The translations under genes and the position numbers were made by a program. The notes under the pieces were generated by a model. That model did not search any database. It worked only from the letters and a program-made list of their open reading frames with translations, and was not told where the DNA came from. Of a stretch of DNA of 64,000 bases, positions 1 to 10,600 are shown piece after piece. The stretch comes from Numida meleagris (lineage: Eukaryota > Chordata > Aves > Galliformes > Numididae), in NCBI RefSeq assembly GCF_002078875.1, contig NC_034424.1:2308092-2372091 (forward strand), given 5' to 3'. Numbering within the stretch: the first letter of the stretch is position 1; each line of letters opens with the position of its first letter.

Positions 1-301
1 AGATTGTATCTCAAGTCAGGCATAGGGATAGAAAATAAATAGGTATTAAATTACATTTGGCTGTTGCAAAGTAATCTAATAAAGCATCTGCTGAATCAAT
101 AGCCAAATCATTATCCAAGGCACACAGCAAGCATCCTTTTTTTCTTCTTAAATTCGAAGCACAAGGAAGAAGGTTTTTGCATTACCATATTAAAAAGAAG
201 CATAGTACTTTACGTCTGCCTAGGAAAAAAAGCGAAAAGAGCCCTGCTTTATGCAAGTGTCATTTTTCTCGTTTGAAACATGTATTTTAGGAATATTGTG
301 A

Positions 302-307
302 AATAAA
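302..307 (+). terminator. Possible poly(A) signal of an upstream gene
   Basis: AATAAAG is followed about 20 bases later by a GT-containing stretch (GACTGGTGGATCTGTC). If gene order follows mammals, the neighbour to the left would be ATP6V1G1 on the same strand, whose 3' end could lie here. No coding sequence of it is present, so this is speculative. Confidence 0.2.
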
Positions 308-2839
308 GAGTTTGCATTTCATGACTGGTGGATCTGTCAGCTTTGCTGAGCTGCTTGACAGAAAGCAGTCTGCAAAAGAAGGCTGCGTGCAGGGAGAGGG
401 GGAAGGCAAGACGAGGCTTTCAGCAGTTTTATTCACCTAATTAAGGCTCATTGGGGGGAAGAAAAAACCAACAAGCTGATGGAGCAGTTACCTGCTGAAA
501 ATGCAGTTTCATTGAATAGAATGAGATCTGCTGTGTTGGCTGCTCACAGCTGCAACTTGCATGGCAGAGACTGCAGCTGCTGTTGCAAACAGAGCAGAGC
601 ATCCCTGGAATCACGTTCTCTGTAATATATTCATTAATGCAGTGTGATGGAATAGGGAGTAGAGTTATAATGTATTTCCAGGACACCAAGCTGGGAAGAG
701 ATACAAGCGGTACAAAGAGTTGAATTACAATTTAAAATGATCTTGAGGAATGGGCTAAATGATCTAAAACGGATAGCGTGAAACTCCCCAAAAGAGAAGT
801 GCAAAACTGAACTAAAAGTGAAATGAAGTGCACAAAACAGCTAAAAACCTCTGCACAGCTCTGAGGAAACGAGGAGAATTTGGGTAAACCCCCAGACACG
901 GAGCTGGCCAGTGCTTTAGTTTTGAAATGAAGTCGCCACGCTACAGCACAGCAATCCAAGCGTCTTGTGGTGGATGCAGGCAAGAGAGATTTGTTGTGGT
1001 CTTCTTTGGAAGAGCTCTACTTGCAGGGCATGGGTTCTTTGCTCCTCGCTTTGCAGATGGGGCAGTTCCAGAGGGCATCAGCTGTGCTGCGTGCTGCAGC
1101 AGGAAGGCTAGGACCCTGCCAGCGCCCTGTGTCTGCTTTACAGGCAGGGAGTTCCTGATTTCTTGTTCCTTTTCTTAGCTTTCCAAACACCTTCCCAGTT
1201 TACTGATTGACTTTGTGTTTGCTTTGCAACTGCAGTACTTGGTGTTGGTTTCAGAGGGCTGGATTTCTATTTTCTGGCTGCTCTGGTGGGACCATTAATA
1301 GGAGGAACAGGAATGCTGCAGGCATGTCTTAGCACTTCAGAAGCACTGATACAAAGACATCTGTGCAATGCCTAACTTGTTGGCAAGCCCGAGTATACAA
1401 TATACACGCTGTTGATTGAAATAAGTTACTCACTGAATGTGGTACTGGCTGTTCTGTAATGAGATGAGCGAGCTCAGGGAGGTGGGTGGCTGCAGACCTC
1501 AGTGAACACCTGCATTTGGGTCATTTTTTTTGCACCCTCCCACCTTGGCGGGGTTTGCTGTGTTGGTAAGACAAGGCGATGCCAAGCACAGTGCGTACAT
1601 AGAGGCACTCCTTGCTAAGCCAGGGGTGCGTGCTGTGTGTAATTAGGGCAGCTGCTCCCAAGCTTGTTGCCCCCACAGAGCTCTGCCCCGGGCGCTTTGC
1701 AGGGAGCTGACGGTGTTCTTTCCTAGCACTTGGGTCGCCCAATTCCACCATGCGTGGGCAAGAAGGAGGAAGCAAAGCCAGATCTGGTGAGGAGTGCTTG
1801 CAAAGAACGCAGTGCCTGGCATGGGTGGAGATGGGAGCTGGGCCTCGAGCTACCGACGCCGGTGAGAAGATGGATCTGATCTTTTCAGTACCTGGGTGAT
1901 GTTATGTGTGAGCCACCAGCTCCCAGGGAAACGAGCTCCCACGTGGGTCAGCGGTTTGGAGGCGGTGCTGCTCCCCGTGCAGCCACGTGATTTAATGAAC
2001 GCATTGCTCAGCAATGTCTGGAGCCAGGAGGATTGCAGAAGTTCAGCCCTCACAAAGCAGAGCGGGGTTTTCTCCAGGAAGTGTGCACAGATGTTGCAAT
2101 GAAGCATGGTGGGGTTTGTTATTCTTTTTTTAACTGTTCACTGGCGGTTGCTCTGATATTTGATTGACTCAGTTCCCCGCCTCTGGGGTCCCTCCAGCTT
2201 TGCTGTGAGCCCCAGGGAGGTGAACCCCAGCCTTCTCCCTCATGCTGTCTCCCAAGCCTATCTCTTTTGGCCTAGAAACCAGTGCTTTGGGAGGATCTGT
2301 CTGGCTGTGAATCCCATCCTGCTTCCTTTCTCTGCAGCGCGGTAACCAACAGGAAACTCCCTCTGCCCTCCGTATCAGAGCAGCCTCCTGTTGAGAGCTG
2401 GGCTGCAGTTCCCAGCCCGGTACCTCCACCTCTCTGTGCCTTGCTGTGACCATTTGCTCAACCTGGAGCAAGTTGAGCAAGTGGTCAACTTTGCTCACCC
2501 CTTCGGATTCCTCCAGCCCCGCCGCTGATGCGTGGCTCTGACTCAGGTATTCACCGCGACTCATTTGGTGCAACTTCGGGATGTGTGCTCACTGAACCCT
2601 GGCTGATGGAGAAGGAAGAGCAGAGCCTCCTGACCGTGCCCCTGCTCCATCCAAAGCCCCACTTCAGTGCAGCTGTGGACCCCTGCCCTCCGAAAGGCAA
2701 CCCCAGCTCCTGCAGCGGTGTCTGTCCCCGATGGGGAAGCAGGTTTGAGGAACTTTAGAGGGTTAAAAGCCACAGCTCTGAAATGAGCCTGGGGGAAAAG
2801 TCACATGCACCAGGGAGGTTTTGCAAGTCGGTGCTTGTG
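308..2839. other. Upstream flank, no gene recognised
   Basis: Only short chance frames are present, with no family resemblance. The DNA is mixed in composition, GC-richer after 1.6 kb, and holds no clear CR1 fragment. Regulatory DNA of TMEM268 may lie in the 3' part. Confidence 0.5.
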
Positions 2840-2936
2840 GCGCGGGGTGATGGGAGCAGGGAGCACGGAGCTGCGTGCAGCTCGCCTGCGCTGTGTGTCC
2901 CAGCAGCGGGACCTCTCCAACCTGCAGGGCCCAGCG
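2840..2936 (+). promoter_or_regulatory. Candidate TMEM268 promoter / non-coding first exon
   Basis: The stretch 2840-3000 has a local rise in CpG (about a dozen in 160 bases) compared with its surroundings. A good splice donor, CAGCG|GTGAGC, lies at 2936/2937. It sits 1.4 kb upstream of the predicted acceptor at 4380, a plausible first intron. No TATA box is evident. The 5' boundary is a guess, and a different upstream exon is possible. Confidence 0.35.
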
Positions 2937-3700
2937 GTGAGCGGCGTGGGGCAGTGAGGAGGAGGAAGGAGCCGAGTCTGTGCCCCGGGAGCACAGCTGG
3001 ATGAGGTACGGCTCTGGTGGGCTCTGTTAACACAGCAGTGGGGCTGGGTTGGCTGGGGCTTGGAGGGGTCTGTAGGGAGGAGGAGGCAAAGGGAATGGCT
3101 TTGAGTTAAAATCAGAGGTGAACAAAGACACGGAGCCCTGGGGAGCGCAGGCGGGGAAGGTTTGAGGGGCCAAGCTCCATGCACGGGAGCAATAAGAGGC
3201 AATGGAGCCATGTGAGGTCTGTGCTGCACAAATGGTTTGAAGCAATGCTGCTGTTGTCTCTGGGCTCGGCTGTGCTGGGGAAGGCGGTGGCTTCAGGAGC
3301 TGCCCTGGATGCTCCCACGGGACTCAGCACTTCCGAGGTGCCTGGGACAGAGAGCCCTGCTTCAACTGTGACTCAGTGTGACAGCTTGTAATTGGGTTTC
3401 CCTTTTATCTCCAGCATTCAGAGCAAGTGCTGTGGCCATCCCCATGCACAGCACGCACCTCTTGTGCAGAGTGCACCGTGTTTGGCTCCTTCAAGCACTG
3501 AGTTTCCAGCCTTTGCAGTTTTCTTTTTTTCTTTGCAACCATGTGAACCTTTTGTGTTGCTTCCCTTGCCTCAATTTCCTGTCTGACAGTCCTTGAACTG
3601 GTGGCTATCCTGGCTTTGTGCAAAGGGGTGATTGCAGCAACAACCATTAGTTAAAAAATAAAAAGCAGCAGTCCTTCTGGAAGGAGAGCTGCTGAGATGT

Positions 3701-3797
3701 GATCCTGGGCAGCGTGCTCTAGGTGACTCTGGACAAAGCAAAGGGGTTGGACTGGATGATCCCAGGGGGGTCCCTTCCAACCTCAACCATTCTGTGA
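3701..3797 (+). repeat. CR1 3' fragment
   Basis: A CR1 tail in plus orientation: GATCCTGGGCAG, then GGTTGGACTGGATGATCC, the diagnostic GGTCCCTTCCAACC and CATTCTGTGA. It is 5'-truncated, as usual for CR1, and lies in the putative first intron of TMEM268. Confidence 0.85.
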
Positions 3798-4380
3798 GAT
3801 CGACGAGAGATCCCCAAACCAATCTCCTGGTGCAAACACAAGGGGGAGTTGAGGTTAAAATTAAATGATAGCTTTGGCAGCAGAGTCACGCGAATGTAAG
3901 ATAAGTGAACTTCAAAGTCTTCCATGCGCTTGGTTTGAATAAACCACCCACAAGTCCTTGCAGCATTCCCTGGCAAACCCATGGGAATGGCAGCTGCTGC
4001 GGGGGTGAAGATGAGCAGAGCTCCCCATGTTGCTTCCTGCCCTGCTGCTGCTCACCTCTGCTCGGGTGGGTGCGTAGCTCTTCCTTATCTGCACCATTTC
4101 CTTCCTGCCATGGGGAATTCCTCTGCTGTCACAAACAGGAGTCCTTTCTGTTCCCTGACCAATTCTTTACAAAATATGAATATTTAAGGACATTGGAATA
4201 ATGTAAGAGATATCTAGGGATAACTTGCTCATCTTCTGGCAAAAAAAAAAAAAAAATCAAGCAAAAGGAGAGCCTGTGCATATTGCACTGTTAGCACCTG
4301 CCTGGTGGTAACATCACAGAGCTCTCTGCTCTCACCCTTTACTTGCTGTCTCTGAATGTTTTTTTTCTTCCTCTTTTCAG

Positions 4381-4582
4381 GGCTAGAAAATGCTGCCTTG
4401 CTCATGGAAGGCAGAATCTCAAGGAAGTCGCCAGTGGGAGTCTGAGTGAGGATTTCACAGCCTGGTCCCCAGCGAGGAGAGCGAGCTGCCTGCTGCCTGG
4501 GCACTGTGAGATAAGGGAGATCCAGGGAGCGCCAAATCGCTGACACTACGGCACAGAGTTCTTAAGGAGCGGTGCCTTCAGC
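4381..4582 (+). other. TMEM268: TMEM268 5' UTR part of the first coding exon
   Basis: A very strong pyrimidine tract (T8 then CTTCCTCTTTTCAG) ends at 4380, so an upstream intron probably ends here and the exon starts at 4381. The 202 bases before the ATG then form 5' UTR. They contain two upstream ATGs (4390 and 4404), each followed by a short closed frame. The acceptor is predicted only from sequence. Confidence 0.6.
4390..4449 (+). other. Two overlapping upstream ORFs in the TMEM268 leader
   Basis: One uORF starts at 4390 and closes with TGA at 4447-4449 (19 codons). A second starts at 4404 in another frame and closes with TGA at 4443-4445 (13 codons). Both end more than 130 bases before the main ATG at 4583, so reinitiation is possible. 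This applies only if the leader is spliced as proposed. Confidence 0.5.
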
Positions 4583-4688
4583 ATGGCCTACAAAAGCCAA
4601 GCTGGTGGGATGGAGAAAAACAGCTCGCTTTCCTCCATCCTCTATTGTAAGAGTGATTTAAAGGAAGGATCCCTGCAGTGGGTGAAAG
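4583..4688 (+). CDS. TMEM268: TMEM268 coding exon 1
   Basis: This exon encodes residues 1-35 plus the first base of codon 36, a poorly conserved, serine-rich N-terminal tail without a signal peptide. The ATG at 4583 is the first in the frame of the following exons and has a strong context. The donor is AAAG|GTAAGC. The first base G joins the AA that opens exon 2 to make Glu36, which fixes phase 1. Confidence 0.85.
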
Positions 4689-7600
4689 GTAAGCGAACAA
4701 GGTTGGACCAGAGGGCTGAAGCAGCTCTTGTTGCCCCAGCAGAGGTCACAAGCTGAGCCCCTCTGCAGATTTTGGGTATCTGAGCTTGGTACTCTGTAGA
4801 CTAAGCCAAGCAATTTGACCATAGCCATGGAGAACAGCAGAGCCCAGCCCAAGGGCTGAGGCCATTTGTTTTCATTCTTGCTTCATACTCATCACCTCCA
4901 CTGCTTAATCTGGGGATTAACCTCAGCAAGAAAAGTAGGACGCTATTATCCTGGAGATTCTAGATGCGTCTGTTCTTCCCTTCTTGACTTGATGCAGTCA
5001 CACCCTATTGTAATGCAGTTGCCTCAGTTAACTTGGCACCTCCTGTACCTGAGCAGTGAAGAGATGCTGAGGATGGAGGATGAAAGCAGAAGAGAAGGGA
5101 AGGGTGAGTGCACGCTGCCCTTGGGCCAGCACTGAAGCCTGGAGAAGCACTGCACACTGTGCCATAGGGGCAGCCCCGAGGCATGGGGCTATCCCCAGAG
5201 CTGCGGAGAGGAAGGAAAGCTGGATGAAACATGTTGGTGAAACAGGATCCCATGTGAACACACCACTTTCTTGGCCCCAGTCTCCTCCTCTTGGCATAGC
5301 TCAGCTTGTGTAAGCTCTAGGGGAGCGCGATCCATTCAAAGCACATCGTGGCAGTCTGTGTTATCAGCCATCCCTTTGCCACAGGCTCTTGAGCTGCAGG
5401 GATTAAAACCCGCACCAGAGCTGTGCTGCTGACCTCTCTGGGCTCTTGCAGAACCCCGCAATGGCCAGGTGCTCATGGTGCTCAGCGTGGACAACACCTG
5501 CTCGGCTGCCTCCTTCGACATGGAGCTTTGTGCAGAGAAACTCCAGTCCCTGGGGGTTCAGGTAAGCACCTCACATCTCATCTCCCTTGGCAGCCCATAG
5601 GAGTGAATGCAGGTTGTGTTGACACCATTTGCACCCAGATCACAGGGAGCTTTTTTTATTAATTTCTTCTCTCCTTTTTTTTTTTGGTGTAAGGGTGGTT
5701 TGTTTCAGTTTAATTTCAGTCTATTCCTCATTGACTTCAAGACAACTGTAATGACCTTGGCTTAAACTTCCGTGAAGAAAGCCATTCTGTGCAGGTTCAG
5801 CTGAAGAGCATAAAAGCACTCTGATGTGCTAGAACATCCCTGGGACAATCTGTCTCATCTTGTCCTTTGCCATAAAAACACGCTTTTCTCTTGTGACTTT
5901 CCCTGCCCTTTTTTCCAGGGAGATATCACTCACTGCAAATGAGGCAGCACGCAGCGTTCTGGTCAGTGACAGCCACAGGGATGAGGCTGGAGCTGGGCCT
6001 GTGCCCTCTGGGCACGTTGGGTCTGCGGTGCAGGCTGGGCCCCACCAGATCTGTCTGAGCTGTTCTGATGGAGCTGAGGGCCCGGTGGGGCTGGGGAAAG
6101 GCTGTGCCCCAGAGGGCAGTGGGGATAACCCTAACCCTGAGCTGCTGGAGCTCAGGGGGCACTGGGACACCGCTCTCAGCTGTAGGGTTGGGGTTGGCTG
6201 GTGCTGTGCGGAGCTAGGGGTTGGACGCAATGATCCTTTGGGTCCCTTCCTATTCAACTTAATGCATGAGTCTTGCCCCTGGTTCCCTGAGCAGGCGGCA
6301 GCGGGCGAGTGGAGGAGGCTGATCGAGGAGGCGGTCCTGAAGCCCGAAGTGAGGCGGTACCTGTTCTACAACTCCAGGGCGTTCCAGATAGCCATTGCTG
6401 TGGTAAGGACGCTGGGATCTCCCTCCATTTTCCTGGCTTCTTTTGTTTTGTTTTTAATGTAAAGGCTGAGTTTGCTAGTCCTTGGCATCCTCCTTGAGCC
6501 CCGTGTCCATCATTGGAGCGCTCCTGTAGCTGAGCATCACCCTGAGTGCTCTGACATAGGAGCTTTCTAAAGAGAGGAACTATCACAAGTGTTATCAATG
6601 TTCCTCAGTGAGTGCGTTTCTTACCTAAATGGAAGAACTCAATTGAAAGTGTTCCTAGGTATGAATCATCATTAATAGTTCAGTTTGTCTTTGGTAACTT
6701 TTTATAATAAACTAGTTCTCAGTCCTTCTAGACTCTTCTCTCCTCCATTTATTATTGCAAAGAGCTCACGTCCTTCCTCACCCTCTGAAAATCCCAGGCG
6801 ACTTAATTAATTTATGGCAAGGTCTTTTCTCCCCTCGACTTTTCTCACTTCTGCAGTTTTATGAGCACCATCCATCTCTCTCTGGGTTCTCACAGATTTT
6901 CTACATGTCTCTCTGGACAAACATTTACACCACGGTCCAGCTCTGCTCCTTTGGGCGCTACTGGGAGGCCAGCGTGCTGGTGACTCTGGCTGCGGTGGCT
7001 GTCACTGTGGTTGTGGTCCTGGTCATCGACCACCGCCAGAGGAAGGTGAGCTGACCCAGGGAGCGCGGGGAGTGAGTTCCCTCCCATTGAAGTATGGGTC
7101 CTGCAGCTTTGCAGCACGTCCAAAGGAGGGCAACAATGCTGGTGAAGGGTCTGGAGCATAAATCTGATGAGGAGTGTCTGAGAGAACTGGGGTTGTTTAG
7201 TCTGCAGGAGAGGAGGTTCAGGGGAGACCTCATCACTTTCTACAACTCCCTGAAAAGAGGTCGTAGTGAGGTGGGGACTGGCCTCTTCTCTCGTGTAACA
7301 GTGACAGGATGGGAGGTTGAGATGAGTTGTGCCTGGGGAGGTTCACGTTGGATATTAGGAGTTGTTTCATCTCCAAAAGAGTGGTAATGCATTGGCACAG
7401 GCTGCACGGGGAGTGGTGGAGTCAGTGTCCCCGGAGACGTGGCAGTGAGGGACATGGTTAGTGCGGATGGGTTGGGATTGGATTTGGTGACCTTAGTGGT
7501 CTTCTCCAGCCATAATGATTCTGTGTGGATGCCCCATCCCTGGAGGTGCTCAAGACCAGATTGGTTGGGGCCCTGGGCAGCCTGGTCTAGTACCAGATCT

Positions 7601-10600
7601 GGAGGTTGGTGGAGCTGCCTGTGGCAGGGGGTTGGAACTTGATGATTCTTTGGGTCCCTTCCAACCCAAGCCATTCTATGATTCTGTGATGCTGTCTCCT
7701 AGATGCATATGGGGAACATGGGTAGCAGGGGGAGGACAGAGTATTTTTAGAGCAGGCTCAGAGATCTGGTTCAGGCAAGGGATGTTGCAGTTAGGTGTCA
7801 TAATGCCCAGAAAGTAGGTGTGAAAGTAAGAACAAGATGCTCAAAGCGCCTGCTGTTGCTGGAAAAAAGCAACCATTGCACAGTTCTTACTCCCACGATG
7901 GTGAGCAGCCTTGAGCTGGGCCAAATTTTGCCACAGAGCATGTTAATTTTTCCTGCATTCTTTCCCAGATAAATATGAATACAGATGTGCGGCTGGCAGC
8001 TGTCAATGAATTCTTTATCAAACACAGCTTAATTCTGGGGATTACCGATGCCCTGGATGGGCCTCACGGCATCCTACAAGTATCCTTTCTGTGCAGAATT
8101 TTTCCTAGCCCCTGGGCAGCCCGATCTGGTTGGGGGGCGAGCAACCCATGGCAGGGGGTTTGGAACTGGGTGATCCTTAAGGTCCCTTCCAACCCAACTG
8201 TTCTGTGATCCTATGATGGGGAGGGCGTTTACTGGTGTAGTGATCCCTGAGGCTTTCCAAAGGGTGGGATTTCTAAGATTCTTTTCTTCCTACTGGATGG
8301 CGTGGAGAATTGGGTATTTTTCTTTTCTCATCCATAGGGATTGAGATATACCCAAAGGCCACTGGGAAGAGTCTAGGTGACTGAAGTGAAATTAGTCCTT
8401 GGGGCAGACAATTATTCCTGAAACTGTATTATGTTTACATGGCAATAATGAGTCTTATTATGAAAATCACAGAAGTGTGCCTATGGCAAAAGCAAACAAC
8501 CACAGAAAAGTGGAGTCCCACTTGTGCTCTCCTTGCAGAGAGGAGCTAAGCCAGCAGCATCCGAGTGCCTCCGCTCTCAGGAGGCAGTAGGGTCTGTTGG
8601 GATAACACAAGGGGAAATGGTTTCCAACAAAAAGAGGGGAGATTTAGACTGGATATAAGGAGGAAGCTTTTTACAGTAAGGGTGGTGAGGCAGTGGCACA
8701 GGTTGCCCAGAGAGGTGGTGGTGCCCCGTCCCTGCAGACACCCACGGTCAGGCTGTTGGGGCTCTGAGCACTGATGGTGGGCCCAGATGAAGGCCTTTAA
8801 GGTCCCTTCCAAGTCAAACCATTCTGTGATTCTTAACCTGCTCGTCCCAGCTGTGGTTTGTGCACTTCAGCCCTGAGCGCTGCCTTCAGTCCTTGTCAGC
8901 CCGCATCGCGGAGCTGCGGCAGGAGCGAGAGGTAAAGGGCACAGCCTGCGGTGGCACAGCTGCCCTATGGGCTGTCGTTGGTTGGGGGGCAGTGGGCCAT
9001 GAGGAGTGCGTGTTGGAGTTCCCTCCTGGGCATCCTCTGCTGAAAACTGGGAGCTGGGCAAAGTGGGAGGTGGGCGAACTGCGTCTACTGGTGCCCAGTG
9101 CGGTAGGAATGTATTTAGGCCCTGTGGTGTGAGCGTAGCTGGGTAATCAACAGTGCAGCTTTTGGTAAAGGAAAGTCGCCAAGGGTACACGCTGAAGGCA
9201 GGTGTTACTGTCTGAAATAGCTGACACCTTCAGCTGTCCTCTTGAGATAATGAGATAGCCTGGGGAATAAATAAGCACCGCACTGGGTACCTGGATGGGA
9301 ATTTTGTCCTCTTGGCCTTTGCAAAGTCTCTTCCTCTTTGTGGGTGCATGGATATCTAAACAGTGCTGGCTGGTCATGGCTGCAGGACAGGAGGTGAGGG
9401 GTACAACCTGCAGATCTTGTACCTTTCTTGACTCTGGGAGGATAGTTCTGGTAGGAAATCATGCTCTTTGAGTTGTCTCCTTGCGTCCCCAAACCGTCCT
9501 TCTCCTGCAGCTGGGCTGGCGGCACAGGCTGGACCAGCTCTGTGTGGTGATGGAGGTGGCTGTTCCTGCAGCAGAGGAGACTTCGTGTGAGGAATCCCCT
9601 CTCCTATCTGGTGGGGAGAGCTTCAAAAAAGAGTCCGTGATGTGCAATGAGCTGCTCCACCTCATCCCTGAGGGCCCCCCAGAGGTAACGAGAAATACCC
9701 CTCATCAACGGGCAGAGCATCTGGGCATGTTGCCTCCAAAGCTCATCCCAGTGGGCATCACCCACGGGCTAGAACACCTGCAAACCTAGAGGTCCCCTTG
9801 TGCCTTCTCCAGTCCTGACAGCACTAAGCAGTTCATGCTTATGGCCTTGATGCTGTCTGTTTTATGGGCCAGGCATTTCCTTCTGGTCCCTATTTGGAAG
9901 AAGAAGTCTGCTAGGACCTGGTGCCCATGTCTGGGCTGAGTGCGGCCATGCTGAGCCTTCATCTCTTCCATGAAGCGTGCCCTGAAACGCTTGTGCCATG
10001 CTGAGTGACAAATGTGTCCTCATTTCCGCTCAGCAAGAAGCTTCAGAAGAGATTATTTTGATTTATTTCGCAGTTTTCTGCTTGCTGTTACTTAGTGAAT
10101 TCAGTGCAGGTGACATCCCTGTTGGTAGCAGCTCTCCAGCCATCTACTGGCAAAAAAAAAAGCCAAGAGGAGGTGGTGGCAGAACAGGAGGGTCCCCGAG
10201 CAGCCTGGCTCCCAGCCACCCCCTCCCTGCAGCCCCCAGCCCTGGGCTGGCTTTGCTGCCAGCCCCCAGCCTGGCATGTCACTGTCCTGGGGGACAGCGT
10301 GCCAGCACTGCTGACCAGAAGGGGATCTGGGACAGTTATGTATCCGTCCTCGACTTCTGTCCTGATTCTGCTGGACAGGAAGAGTGTTTGAATGAGGCAG
10401 GCACTGACCCTCTCCTGCTCGTTCCAGGTGATGGCCCAGCAGCTCCTGGTGATCTTCAGTGCCTGCTACGTGCGGCTGCTGGTCAGTGGCTGGCTGCCCC
10501 GTCCCACAGCCATGGGGCACATGGAGGGCAGCAGCGTGCCCTGCCCCTGCCAGTTCATCCAGGCCTCTATGCTCAGCACAGAGCGCTGCTGGCTGCCGGG

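Noticed and set aside
5860..6462. 200-codon open frame
   Set aside because: It is in the same phase as TMEM268 exon 3, but its first two-thirds are intron and CR1. Only 6295-6402 is coding.
6857..6895. Alternative earlier acceptor for TMEM268 exon 4 (CTTCTGCAG)
   Set aside because: It would insert 13 residues into the first membrane segment that have no counterpart in the family; the CACAG at 6895 gives a clean match.
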